A stretch of 64,000 bases of DNA from Drosophila pseudoobscura (taxonomy: Eukaryota; Arthropoda; Insecta; Diptera; Drosophilidae). The stretch lies in assembly GCF_009870125.1 (NCBI RefSeq), contig NC_046679.1:26536001-26600000 (forward strand). Direction: 5' to 3'. The notes below the pieces were generated by a model. That model was not told where the DNA came from. It did no database searches and saw only the letters and a list, made by a program, of their open reading frames with translations. Positions 23,901 to 36,445 of the stretch are shown here, piece after piece. Made by a program: the position numbers and the translations under genes. Each line of letters opens with the position of its first letter. Within the stretch, counting starts at the first letter, position 1.

Positions 23901-26900
23901 GAATCCCTGGAGCCAGTTTATTTGGAGGCCAAGCGGCATCCGCATGTCCAGAAGCCCAAGATCCAAACGCCCTGCCTGCTGCCAGGGGAGGAGTTGGTGA
24001 CCGACCACTTGCGCTGCTTCCTCATGCCAGATGGCCGCGAGGATGATACGCAGTGCCTCATACCCGCCGAAGGAGCTCTGTTTCTCACCAACTATCGTGT
24101 TGTGTTCAAAGGTTCGCCCTGCGATCCCCTCTTCTGCGAGCAGACCATAGTCCGATCCTTTCCCATTTCGTCCCTGCTGAAGGAGAAGAAGATATCAGTG
24201 CTCTACCTGGCCCATCTGGATCAGACGTTGCCGGAGGGCCTGCAGCTGCGCTCCAGTACTTTTCAGCTGCTGAAGGTGGCATTCGATACGGAGGTGACGC
24301 CTGAACAGATCGAAAACTTCCGCAAGATATTAAGCAAGGCGCGCCATCCATTCGATGAATTCGAGTACTTTGCCTTTCAGTCGTATGGCACCATGCTCCA
24401 AGGTGTGGCCCCACTGAAAACGAAGGAGAAATACTCCACGCTCAAGGGATTCGCTAAGAAAACACTGCTGCGCACGGCCAAGAAGGCTGGATTCAAGCAG
24501 AAGCAGCAGACCAAGCGTAAGCTTGTGACAGACTACGAGCTGGCCGGTGGAGCAGATGCCGCCGAAACGCAATCGATTGACGATGAGCTGGAGGACGGGG
24601 ATGAATTCGAGGCTCAGAATAATGCATTGCCCCGACTGCTGACCACAAAGGACGTGGAACGCATGCGAGAGCGCAGCTATGTGCAGGACTGGAAGCGACT
24701 CGGCTTTGATGCAGAGTCCCAGCGTGGATTCCGCATCAGCAATGTCAATGCCAGCTACTCCACCTGTCGCTCGTACCCAGCCATCATTGTGTCGCCCGTC
24801 CAGTGCAGCGACACAGCCATTACACACCTGGGGCGCTACTTTAAGGGCCAGCGCATACCCCTGCCCACCTGGCGGCATGAGAACGGAGCACTGCTCATCC
24901 GAGGAGCCCAGCCGAACAGCAAGTCCGTCATTGGAATGCTCAAGAACACCACTGGCGGCAATGCCAATATCCATCACGACGTAACGCACTTCCCCGAGCA
25001 GGACAAGTATTTTTTGGCTCTGATCAATACGATGCCCCAGGTAGCGCCCATGCCCTTGACCCAGTACACGGGCATGAATCTCTCAATGAGCTCCCTGCTT
25101 GGACACGGACACGGCTCGCCCGACGATCGTCCATCACTCACTCCGGAGCTCACGCGCAAGCACAAAAACAACCTGGACGTCAGCAATGGCAGCAAGTCCA
25201 GTGGGGCAAACAAGAGTGGCACAATTAAGGGAAACTCAGCCAACACCTCCGCGAAAGCCTTCTGCAAGATGCGTCTGTATGCTCTGGGTGAGTCGTTGAA
25301 TCATTGGCCTAGATGAAGTGAATCTAAGCAAATTGTGACACATTTCTTCTTGTTTTCGCAGGGGAAAAATCGCAGGCCAAATCCAATCTGAACGTCGACT
25401 ACTGTGCAGACTTTATTCCCGTGGATTATCCCGACATCAGGCAATCGCGGCCGGCGTTTAAGAAACTCATACGGGCCTGCATGCCCTCGCATAATACCAA
25501 CGATGCCGATGGCCAGAGCTTTGCCAAGATGGTGGAGCAGTCCGATTGGCTGCAGCAAATCTCCTCGCTAATGCAGTTGTCTGGCGCTGTTGTGGACCTC
25601 ATCGACTTGCAGGAGAGCAGTGTGATGCTGTCTCTGGAGGATGGCTCCGATGTGACCGCCCAGTTGTCGTCGATAGCACAGCTCTGTCTGGATCCGTACT
25701 ACCGCAGTCTGGACGGTTTCCGAGTGCTGGTGGAGAAGGAGTGGCTGGCCTTTGGCCATCGGTTCGCGCATCGCAGTAATCTGAAACCCTCGCACGCCAA
25801 CACAAACATTGCCTTTGCCCCGACATTTCTCCAGTTCCTGGATGTGGTCCATCAGCTGCAGCGGCAGTTTCCAATGGCATTTGAGTTCAATGATTTCTAC
25901 CTGAGATTTCTGGCATATCATGTGGTGTCGTGTCGCTTTCGCACGTTTCTGTTCGACTGCGAACTGGAGCGTTCGGACTCGGGGATTGCCGCCATGGAGG
26001 ACAAGCGAGGATCGCTCAACGCAAAGAATATATTTGGCGTGAGTGGCCTCGCGTCGAATGGCTCAGATGACGAGTGCAGTGTGTATCCACTCGACCTACG
26101 AAGCCCACGAACCCCCACGCAGCTGAACCGCATCGGCCACTCCATCTTCGACTACATAGAGAGGCAGCACAACAAGACGGCCATTTTCTACAATTTCCTC
26201 TACTCTCCCGACAAGGACATGGTGCTGCGTCCGCAAAACAATGTGGCTGCTCTAGACCTGTGGAGCTACTACACCAACGAGGAACTGGCCCAGGGACCAC
26301 CCTATGATCTGGAGGTCACCACCGTGGATGATGAAATCGATCTGTCCGAAATGAGGGGCAAGCGTACGGTTATTACTGCCGGCTACGACAACATGGAGAA
26401 GTGCAATCCCAATGCCTATGTGTGCCTGCTGAGCGAGGTCAAGCACGCGGAGACGGAACGCGGACACTTGCCGCAAAAGTGGTTACAGGTCTGGAACAGC
26501 CTGGTGGTTCCGAAAATGGAGCCAATACCCCACAACGCGTCGCTCGGCAGCATGTTTGTCCAGGCGCATCAGCACAAGCGGTCTACGCTGGAAATCATAA
26601 TGAAGGGTCGACTGGCGGGCTATCAAGATAACTACTTCCATCCGCACCGCTTCGAGAAGCATCCATACACGACGCCCACAAACTGCAATCACTGCACAAA
26701 GCTGCTTTGGGGCCCGGTCGGATATCGCTGCATGGATTGTGGTAATTCCTATCACGAAAAGTGCACGGAACTCTCGATGAAGAATTGCACAAAGTACAAG
26801 GCCATCGACGGGGCTGTCGGAGCCCCGAATGTCAATATGTCTCAGGGTGACACGGCCAGCATTGCCTCAAGTGCTGCCACCACTGCGAGGACATCCAGTC

Positions 26901-27450
26901 ATCACTTTTACAATCAATTTAGTAGCAACGTTGCTGAAAATCGCACTCACGAGGGGTGAGTTCTGTAAAATGATCTTTAATCTTGATTTTGTTTGTAATA
27001 TGTTATCCGATCTTATCTCCCTTTAGCCATCTCTACAAGCGTGGTGCATTGCTCAAGGGATGGAAGCAGCGCTGGTTTGTCCTTGACTCGATTAAACATC
27101 AACTGCGCTACTACGACACGTCAGAGGATACCGCTCCAAAGGGAATTATTGGTAAATGGGGATCAAAATGTAATATTTATTGTTTCGTTGGATAAATATT
27201 GGATTCCATTGTAGAATTGGCTGAGGTGCAGTCGGTGACTGCCGCACAACCCGCACAAATTGGCGCAAAGGGCGTGGACGAAAAGGGATTCTTCGATGTA
27301 AAATTCGCATCATAAATCAGCTATAAAAACTTGTATTAATCCTCACTCTCTTTTCAGTTGAAAACATCGAAGCGCACCTACAATTTCTATGCGGTCAATG
27401 CAAATCTGGCACAGGAATGGATAGAAAAGTTGCAGGCATGCCTGCAATAA
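20903..27450 (+). CDS. Sbf: SET-domain binding factor, MTMR5/MTMR13 pseudophosphatase
   Basis: Exons 20903-20957, 21014-21117, 21228-21554, 21617-22582, 22645-23654, 23708-25287, 25362-26955, 27027-27151, 27215-27297, 27358-27450, giving 1978 residues. ATG 20903 gives [14 protein letters not shown], a typical uDENN start. Domain order: uDENN/cDENN/dDENN (about 1-480), SBF2 region (about 595-720), GRAM (about 913-1030), myotubularin-like (about 1140-1750), C1 zinc finger (about 1773-1825; [19 protein letters not shown]), PH (1879-1978, starting [16 protein letters not shown]). The phosphatase loop reads [13 protein letters not shown] around residue 1439, where active myotubularins have HCSDGWDRT. 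It is therefore catalytically dead. The DENN module is a Rab exchange unit (Rab21 in fly) and the protein partners an active myotubularin in PI3P and endolysosomal control. The length is normal for the family, and no break is seen. Confidence 0.97.
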
Positions 27451-28197
27451 ATAAAGAGAAGAGAAGAAAGAAAGGCAATGTGGATGCTGGTGCCATCTTT
27501 GTGTGGATTTCCGTTCTATTGTGGGCCGAATCTTTTGTTTTGTTATAGGATAATCCAGTTCGTGTGCGACGTAATCAATTTCCTTACTTTGGCTCTGTGT
27601 AGTGTATCATATCATAACGAAACATATGTTGCATACCTTAGCATTTCCTTCGTTCATATTCATCAAACACAAATACTGTTAGCCGAGCAACAAGATCTAT
27701 AACTTATGCGAAATGTAAATGTGTGAAGAACCTATAAAGTTATGTGATTATACAAAAAACGATATAACAATGATAAATCATAAAAAGGGAAAAACGCCAG
27801 CCCAGCAACAATTTTTATATACATTTTTGATATATATATATATATATAGCCAGCTAAAGCTACATATGTGCATAAATATAAATCTATATATAGTAAAATT
27901 ACCAAAGAATATTCCACCTTTGTTGCGCAATTGAAATGAGTTGAAATTTCAGAATTGCTTCCATTAAATTAAACCTAAACTAAAGCTAAACCTATGTATG
28001 TATGATTAAACGCTTTGCTTTATTTATTACCATATACATATAGTAAATCAATATATAATACATATTTTTAATGCAATTATTTGTGGCCTAAAAACGATAT
28101 AATATACATTTTTAAACAAATGCGCTTGGTATTTGATTGGTATTTATTATCGCTTCGAAGTGTTTGCAGTGTATATCGTCGCTTCCTTCATCATTCA
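27451..28197. other. Shared 3' region of two convergent genes
   Basis: Sbf (plus) and the Cys-loop channel gene (minus) end tail to tail, 747 bp apart. A plus-strand AATAAA overlaps the Sbf stop at about 27447. The minus-strand poly(A) signal is the TTTATTTATT at about 28019, about 175 bp beyond the channel stop. The rest is AT-rich and includes a TA run at 27830-27847. Confidence 0.6.
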
Positions 28198-29903
28198 TCA
28201 TAGGAACGTTGTCCAGTAGACAATGTTGAGTATGAAGAACGAGAATGGGAAGAAAAAGCGCGAGAATTTATCTATATAAATGGCTGTAGCATGGCCATGG
28301 CAGAAAGTGTCGTATTGAGGCTCAATGATCGATTCACGATGGTGATGCTGTAAAGCATTAGCTAGAAGCCATTGCATATCTATCGTAGTATAACAACAAC
28401 TCACCTTTAGATCGTCCATATCAGTTATATTCTCATCCGAATAGCCTTTCATGGCCTTGGTGGCCACGGGGCCCATGAAGTTGTTCACAACAGCGAACTC
28501 CATCAGGGATAGAAAGACAAACACTGAGCAGGATGACATCCAGACGTCTATCGCCTTGACATACGACACGGGCGGCAGCGACTGTTGGGACTGGGTGTTC
28601 TGAGTGGCCAGTGTGAGCAAGGATGTTACGCCGAGGGTGACTCGAGCCGGTATGGCTTCCGGCTTAATCCAAAAGGATATCCACGACATGACCACAATTA
28701 AAGCAGAGGGAATATATGTATGAAATAAGTGGTAGCCCAAACGTCGTCTCAAATTGAACACAATGGCTAGGCAGGTGAAGTTGCCTGAAAGGAATGGAAT
28801 TTAAATACCTGCGATATCATTGAATTAGTTCCAGGGGCTTACCGGTTGAGTACTCTATAGTGCAATCCGTCGTATAGTTGTTGGAAATGTCCAATTGTGG
28901 CAGCTCTATCTCCGCATTGACCACAAGTGGGTCGGTCATATTCCAAATAAAGACCAAGTCCTCCACTGTATGGGACACTGTAATTCGAAACTCATTTTGA
29001 ATTATCGAAAACAAAACCCTCGTATGTGCACAAATAGATTTGAATAAAAGGCGAGAAAAGGGCAAGGGTCCAGGCAACAAAGGAATTATTCTAGATATTG
29101 CCACTTACAACTCTCAATCATCATGGAACAGATTTGTGTGTCGTGCGGATAGGATTCGAATTTCATGGCACAGGACAGAACCAGCGTTAGCTTCGACATG
29201 TAGAGCAGCGTTTTGTCATGATATAACCAAAGATAGTGATTCGGTATGCTCATCTCGTGGAAAGTGACCTTTTTCGCATTCTTAAAGAAGCAATCGGGCC
29301 GCCAAATACTGTGCAGCCAATCCACATCCAGGATACGATACTGTTCGCTCATGTTCTCGGGTAATCTTAGTCGAGGATCGCGCCAGCTTTGTGCAAGAAA
29401 TATGTCCGTCACGTAGGTCTACAGAAATCACAAATCCGAAATCAATGACAAAAAAAGACACAGGTCAAAACGTACCATGGATTCCTCATTAATTGAATCC
29501 AGGGAAAGTACGGTTACATGGAAGTAAACCACTGTTGGTTGACCCAAAAGCTTGGGGGCACGATTCTTATCGTATGTTTTCGAAGGTATTGGCAATATGT
29601 CGGGCAGCGATAGACTCGATTCGTAATGGGAAACCAGCTCGGCGCTCTCCGTATTGTTTCTACAAGGAGATTAAAATGAGCTTATATGCTGCACACAACA
29701 CAGACAACCTTGTAGAGAACTTTTGATGAAAATGGTTGGCCATCCATTTCATTCCATTAGGTTGGGTATGGTACGGGTACGAGTATTTACCTGAAACCAT
29801 GAACACAATTGCACAGCAAAATCGATTTCTCGACTATATGCAGAATGATTGCGACTGCAATCAGGCATTTGTATTTTCCCAATTGATTAATAATTTTTTG
29901 CAT
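28198..29903 (-). CDS. CG6927: Anion-selective Cys-loop ligand-gated ion channel subunit (CG6927-like)
   Basis: Minus-strand exons in transcript order: 29903-29791, 29659-29476, 29418-29109, 28977-28843, 28784-28405, 28347-28198; 423 residues. The first exon starts MQKIINQLGKYKCLIAVAII, a signal peptide not visible as a long frame but fixed by the donor TTTCAG|GTAAAT in matching phase 2. The ligand-binding domain has loop motifs (DPRLRLP, WRPDCFFKNAK) and the Cys-loop CAMKFESYPHDTQIC (13 residues between cysteines). A second Cys pair (DCTIEYSTGNFTC) is typical of the GlyR/GluCl/pHCl branch. M1 begins HTYIPSALIVVMSWISFW; PAR just before M2 marks anion selectivity; M4 is the C-terminal FFFPFSFFILNIVYW. 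The M3-M4 loop is short. It is a plasma-membrane receptor with unknown ligand; the symbol rests on synteny and similarity from memory. Confidence 0.88.
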
Positions 29904-30189
29904 TATGAACACACAACTTAACTTTGAATTTTAATAGTAGGTAATACGAGTATGTAGTGCAGTGTTTTGCGACACATTGCTCTGCAGTCCATGTCATTTT
30001 TCGAATTTTCCGAATTTATTAAAATAAACCTGATCGCATTATGCAATAAATGCTGGGAATTTCTTTGGTTTATGGTTCTTTTGTAGCAAAACAAAGTTAT
30101 TTACACGAATGCGAGGCGGGGCGGCACTGCAAAAGTGTGATAAATTAATTTCTAAGGTTTCATTCGCATTCCTCACACACTACTTTTCA
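29904..30189. other. 5' flank of the channel gene
   Basis: AT-rich; the promoter of the minus-strand channel gene should lie here, but no clear core motif was recognised. Confidence 0.4.
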
Positions 30190-31330
30190 AATTGACAACT
30201 GACCCCGGTCTGCGACAGCAGGCAGAACAAATATGCGTAACGGGCGACAGACATTCGACAGGGGATATCATTTAAATATGCAAAAAAGTATTAACCGATA
30301 TGTATATATGTATATATATCATGCAAAGCAAGAGAAAAGGTTAAGTTGTACGAATTTGCGCACTTTGAAAATCAAACGAGCCGCCAACCGGCGCTGCCAC
30401 CTTCTAAGATTTCATGTTTGCCGTTATTCCACATCTCCGCTAACCAGGGCTGCAAGGCCATCTCTGGTCTGCCACAGCAGGCAGAGCAATTATGCAAAAA
30501 AGATTTAACCGATTTGTATATATATATCATGCAAGGCAAGAGAAAAGTTTAAGTTGCACGAAATTGCGCCCTTTGAAAGAATGAAAATCAAATGAGTCGT
30601 CAACTGGCGTTGCCACCTTGTAAGATTTCATGTTTGCCGTTATCCGACATCCCAGCTAACCAGGGCTACAAGCCATCTCTGGTCTGCCACAGCAGGCAAA
30701 GCAATTATGCAAAAAAGATTTAACCGATATGTATATATATATCATGCAAGTCAAGAGAAAAGTTTAAGTTGCACGAAGTTATGCACTTTAAAAGAATGAA
30801 AATCAAACGAGCCGCCAACAGGCGTTGCCACCTTGTAAGATTTCATGTTTGCCGTTATTCCACATCCCCGCTAACCAGGGCTACAAGGCCATCTCTGGTC
30901 TGCCACAGCAGGCAAAGCAATTATGCAAAAAAGATTTAACCGATTTGTATATATATATCATGCAAGGCAAGAGAAAAGTTTAAGTTGCACGAAATTGCGC
31001 CCTTTGAAAGAATGAAAATCAAATGAGTCGTCAACTGGCGTTGCCACCTTGTAAGATTTCATGTTTGCCGTTATCCGACATCCCAGCTAACCAGGGCTAC
31101 AAGCCATCTCTGGTCTGCCACAGCAGGCAAAGCAATTATGCAAAAAAGATTTAACCGATATGTATATATATATCATGCAAGGCAAGAGAAAAGTTTAAGT
31201 TGCACGAATCTACGCACTTTGAAAGAATGAAAATCAAACGAGCCGCCAACTGGCGTTGCCACCTTGTAAGATTTCATGTTTGCCGTTATCCGACATCCCA
31301 GCTAACCAGGGCTGCAATACCAGCGATGGC
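30190..31330. repeat. Tandem array of about five 215-bp units
   Basis: The motif AAGATTTCATGTTTGCCG recurs at about 30406, 30622, 30837, 31053 and 31268, a steady period of 215-216 bp. Each unit carries a short TATATA run, GCAAGAGAAAAG, TTTAAGTTG, and CTAACCAGGGCT. Units alternate between two types: AAATGAGTCGTCAACTGGCG (second and fourth) and AAACGAGCCGCCAAC (first, third and fifth). The left edge begins with a degraded copy near 30205 (CGACAGCAGGCAG). There is no open frame across units, so this is non-coding satellite-like DNA or the core of a non-autonomous element. Confidence 0.9.
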
Positions 31331-31816
31331 TGGCAGCCCTACCACTAACAGCTGTTTCAAGCGACGTCCCAAAATATTGATTTTTGAAATTTTTAAATGT
31401 AACAAATGTACGAAATGGGGCGAAGCTAGAAATAAATAACCAATACTACCTGCATTAAAATTCAAGACACGCTTCGGAAAAGCTTGGGAGAGATGAACAA
31501 ATGTGAAGGTAAGTGGCTAAATCTGCACGCAAATATTTTGCCGTGTCGTGTCGTTTCGGGTGGAGAGGTGGGAGGTGACTTCATCTCCTTTGTTGTCCGC
31601 CTGTGCAGGGTCCACGTCCACTGCTGCGGCGCATTGTGCAACTTGTGGATATTGATTAATTGCAAGAAAGTAAAGATACATACCGTTTTAAATTTCGTTG
31701 AAGGTGGAATTGAAAAATAGAACAACAGCCAGACATTTCCAAGAGGTGCGGTGCATGTGCAAATTGTTACCATCTGAATCGGACTCGGGCGTGACCTTAA
31801 ATACCACCACACCACA
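31331..31816 (+). other. 5' flank and likely 5' UTR of the PH-domain gene
   Basis: Unique sequence between the array and the ATG at 31817, without a supportable long frame. The end of the array therefore sits within 500 bp of the start codon. Confidence 0.45.
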
Positions 31817-34800
31817 ATGGATATAATGATGGATTCACCCAAAGCCAACAACAACATGAATAAAGTGTCTCCCGTTGACAAGATGAGCTCCAGCATCAAC
31901 AGCACCCTGGAGGACACAACACCCAGTGATTCAGGGGTGCAGTTGCTCGACTCCGAGAACAGCGATGTGATGCTGGAGTCCATGTGCTCCTATGAGGAGA
32001 ACTCGAGACCGCTGAAAGTCCCTTCCCCCCAGCTACCTTCCATAGACCCCAACTCCAATGTGGCACCGGCTGAGTCCATGATAACTAGTGATTGTTCAAC
32101 CTTTGACACCACTGAGAAAATTGTGTACAGGCGAAAGGTGCACAAGACTTCGTCCGCATCTAAAGCCCCGAAAAAGCGAGTGTCCTTTCACGAGGATATT
32201 CTGAAGAACACTCGCACCGACAACATTCACATAGAGCATGGCTTTATAACGTACAAAAACGGCCGCAAGCTGGCCTTTGCTAACTCGGCGGGTGTGGCAG
32301 GTGCCCCCGGCCGGTATTCCTGGTGCCCGGAGCGAGAGCGTTTCGAGGGACCCAATGAGATCTCTGCAGCTGGCAGAGATTATGATGATGGCGATGGTGA
32401 AGATGCAATGTCCGGCAGTGGTGGAGGTGGTCGCAGACGACATTTGGTGTACAGAAATGCCTGTTCGGATGTGCTGGACTACGTGAACACGGACATGTTC
32501 GATACGAATGAGCCCGTTGGCCTGCAGTACGACTCATCGGGTGTGTTCGAATATACCCCCTCTGGGCAGAAACTGCTGCAGCAGGCAGCGCCTGTCCTAT
32601 ACAATTGCGTTTGCAGCAGCTCCAACTCCAGCCTGGATTCGGACGAACAGGACAAGAACTCCAATGCCAATCGAAAACAATACGAGCAGGCGAAGAGCAG
32701 CTCCTGCGATTGCATCGGCATGAGTAATGCAAACAATAATTTGATTGGTAAGACAAAAGACAAGAGAAGATCCCCTTCCAGATAACTTAAGATTCATACT
32801 CACTCGTATTTGTAATCTCTATCGAACAGGTGACAACTGCTACTACTCGGAGCCCAACATTGGCGATGCCGATGGTGGTCCCACAATGAAATCAGTTTGG
32901 AACAAGGAGAAAAAGCCAAAGTCCAGCTGCCTTAAGAAAACCAAACGTCAGACAAACATTATTCTGGAACAAGATCTCAATGGCCGCGTCAAGACCTTTA
33001 ATGTGCACGACATTAAGCATCAACTAATCGACAACAGCAGCAAAATGATATTCGGCTCCTTGAAAAGTATATTCACGATGCCCTTGCCGGAACGCGGTGT
33101 GCCCGAGGGGTCAGAGGACCTACAGGCGGTGGTGGAGTGCGTCCCAGAACTGGAGAACACGCTGGAAGCCAAAACAAATCGTGCAATCGTGGAGTCGCCC
33201 ACGCTCAAAGCCAAGCCATTCCTGAGCAAAAGTCTCGATGGCAATAAGCAGACACAGTCGGTTAAGAAATTTGTGCACAACGTAGATGAGCAGCTTCGGC
33301 ATAAGAATGATGATAGCTCCATCGAAGCCTCGCCCACAGAGACAAGACCATCGCACACTTTACAACGACAGGAGGAGTTCGATAAGGAAACAGTCATAGC
33401 AGCCATAAGCAGCATTCCGAATGAATTCCGCAGCAAATTTATTATCAACTGCGAAAGCACTGTCTTCGAGCACACTGGCGTGTCCTACGAGACTGGGGCT
33501 GGGCAGCCGCAGCCAGACTTCTCCAACACAGCTCCACGCCACTCCAGCGTAGCCGGTTTGCTGGAGCAAAACACACCCATAGCCGAGCCAGCAGCTAATC
33601 AGATCAAGAAGTCGTTCATGGATGCACCCATAGCTAAGACGTTTAGTAATTTCTTTCGCAGCCTGAAGGAAAGCACAAGTGCTGTCGGAACTCCAGTTGA
33701 AAGGCCAGAGGAAAAAGCAGCCCCAGGCCCAGCCCCAGGCCCAGCACTAGCTCCAACTCCAGATGATTGTACTAGTAAGAAATAAATTAAATGCAAACCA
33801 ATTTTGTAATCTCATCTAATGTTGAATGTAATTAACAGCTCTAAAAATGTCTAAGCCACAACAACAAGCGCCCTCCAGCTGTAAGATGTACAGAAATCAC
33901 TCTTCATCCACCATATCGGAACCTACAAGTTCCACCAACAACAGCAGCAGCCACCACCAAATATCCAACCAGCAACCGAATAATACAGATCGCCATTCAC
34001 GTCATCTGGCCTCTCCTCTAAAGAAACATGGCCAGCCAATGCTGCCGACTCGATACTACGACCAGCAGCAGCTCCACAGTCGTAGCCTTCACAGCCCCAA
34101 CAGCTATCTGGCAGCTCGCGGCGGCCCTGGCGGAAGTGGACGCGACTCAAAAAGCACCATTCTGAGCGAGGAATACGATGATATACTTACCATAACCACC
34201 ACAGATACGACAAACGACAAGCGTTCCATGGACAGTGATCTGGTGATCGTTGACTACACCGATGTGGACTATGCTCATCTTCTGAAACCTCCAGCCCCCG
34301 CAGCCAAGACCTCATTAATCAATCGATTCCTACGAAATGTCACCCAGAAGAAAATACTAGAAACCTCCATACGAAAGAACAATTTCTTTGCGGATAAACT
34401 GCGGAGCGAACAGAGGCTTTATGTCAAGGGGGCGCGACCCAAGAACTATGAGCTAATAGACGACCTAAATGCGGAGATCGCAATGGAGATTGAAATGTGT
34501 GGAACGAATTCCCCGCGCCGTGAGCTGGCTGTGAGCCTGGACACGGATACGCCAGAGAGTGTATCCAGCTTTGAGCTTGGCATCGGGGAAATATCGATTG
34601 ACTTGTTCCATGGAAGAAGTCTGCTTAATTTAAAAGATTCCAATGAGCAGCTTTTGAAGGTATTCAAGCTCTATACGGGTTACAGCAGCGAGGGTGTTAT
34701 GACCCCAGTGTTGGTTCTGCTGACGGACAGGACACTGTATGTGGCAGATCTGGCAGATCAGGTTCGTCTCTGTGCCAAGTTCGTTTTGGCCTACAAAGAA

Positions 34801-36445
34801 TTGGATGTCATTTTGGTAAGAAGAGAATCCGTTGCGACATCTACTACTACTATTGTATCTGGATTATGATCCGAATTAACCTTTTTTAAGATGGGTCCCT
34901 TCGGCAATACGGTTCTACTGAGTAACAGCATGCGGGACATGCAGCAGGTTTTACTGGCAGGTGGACCATATCCAGCAGGATCCCTTGTTGCCAATTTGGA
35001 GCTTTGTGCCAGACGCAGCGGCGCCACTCTACCGGCTGTGGGTCAACTGACATTGGAGCACTTGGCCCCGCTGCAGGCTTTTGTTCGAGCCAACAGCTGT
35101 GTGGGCAACGACGAACACTGGCTATTCTATGCCGTTGTCAATGTGCCAGCTGGCGATGCACTAAGAGCAGATTCACCTGGTGAGCCACTGGGGCCATCTA
35201 TTAAGGGATTCCTCATGCACCGCCGGTTTAAGGAAACAGCAACCACGACGGCAGCGAGCAGGGTCTACTGGCAGGCAGGATACTTTTCATTGAAGTCCGT
35301 GTTCTGAGGCGTTTTCGAGATCAATTATTAAAATGGTAATACTTTTTTGTAGAGCCGGCGTCTTGTATATGTTCAACGACTCCACACAGACGCGACCCAG
35401 TTGGGCCATGGCTCTTGCCGAGTGTCAAGGCGCCCGACGGACTCTCAAGTCCGAGCGCCCCCATTGCTTTGAGATTATGTTAAAGGGTGAACTCCTCCAA
35501 ATGGCCGCACCGGATGAGTATGTGGCATCCGAATGGCTGCAAGCCCTTATACAGTCGGCCACTGGCGTAAGTCATGATACAATACAGTGAGAACTTACTT
35601 TTAAATCTGTTAAATATTGATTTCGTTCTAGCATTTGATACCGCAAGAGAAACACAAAACCTTGGGCTGCACTCTAATCGTTACGGAAAATCACTTGATA
35701 ACCTTGCGTGAAGATTTCTCGGCACCCTTGAGGCCACTTATCCATCAGGTGGATACCAACGTGGTTCCACAAACCAAACCACTCTTATATGAAGAAGAGC
35801 TGTTGAGTGTTTTTGAAACTAGTAGCCTGGTACGTGATCGGAATATCGTAAATTGCTGTAAATAATAACCATATTTATATATTGCTTGCAGATGGGCTCA
35901 ACAATGAGTACACCGACTCGGGGGACTCAGCGGTCTTTCTCTTCTCTGAGCTCGACGCCTACAAAGAATGGAAACGATCCGGATATGTCTAAGGAAAATA
36001 CGTCCTCTCCGGGAAAATCTCAACGAATGAGTAGTGTATATGGAAAGAACTCTGGTCTGGCGATACTCACGTGTGGAGACATCAAAGCCATGACTGGCAT
36101 TAAGATAACCTCGCGTGCGGAGACCTGGTGGTGCATACTGGAGTTTTCGTGCCAGGAGGCGCCCTTGGAGAGTCTCGATGATTTGGTAATCTTTTTTGCC
36201 AGCAGCATGGAAATGCAACGATTTTTGCGATTACTGGAACAGCTTTGGCAGGCAAAGAATGTATGTCACACAAGAACTAATAGCCTGATTCTTTTACTGA
36301 TTGCATCATTTCGTTCAACTTTCAGAACGATCTCTTTCCAATAACAATACTGGACGATGGTGAAGATTTAGCCGAGCAGTGCACCCTTCTCTATATAGAC
36401 ACCAATCGAGCATGGGAGCCCTTGCTATCGGCGGCAATGGGTTAA
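31817..36445 (+). CDS. Prd1: PLEKHM2-like PH-domain protein, probable Prd1 (pruning defect 1)
   Basis: Exons 31817-32747, 32830-33774, 33839-34815, 34891-35294, 35353-35566, 35632-35829, 35892-36260, 36326-36445; 1385 residues. The N-terminal 900 residues are largely disordered (Ser, Gln, Asn-rich), with a KRVSF motif at residues 120-124. The C-terminal third is ordered: a PLEKHM2-type region (LLVLTDRTLYVADL-like, NDEHWLFYAVVNVP), a PH domain (FLMHRRF, YFSLKAGVLYMFND, ASEWLQALIQS) and a second module (LIVTENHLITLRED, WWCILEFSCQ, MQRFLRLLEQLW). That last part resembles the C-terminus of human PLEKHM2, which links Arl8 lysosomes to kinesin. I recall fly Prd1 as a PH protein acting with alpha-adaptin and the kinesin-3 Imac in dendrite pruning. 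No RUN domain is visible. The donor at 35294 (AA|GTCCGT) is weak but is the only one that keeps the PH frame. Family is firm; the symbol is less so. Confidence 0.85.

Noticed and set aside
24106-24989. Several minus-strand frames opposite Sbf
   Set aside because: Shadows of the continuous Sbf coding exon.
30190-31330. CRISPR-like spaced repeats
   Set aside because: Units are 215 bp long and contiguous, in an animal genome; there are no short repeats with unique spacers.
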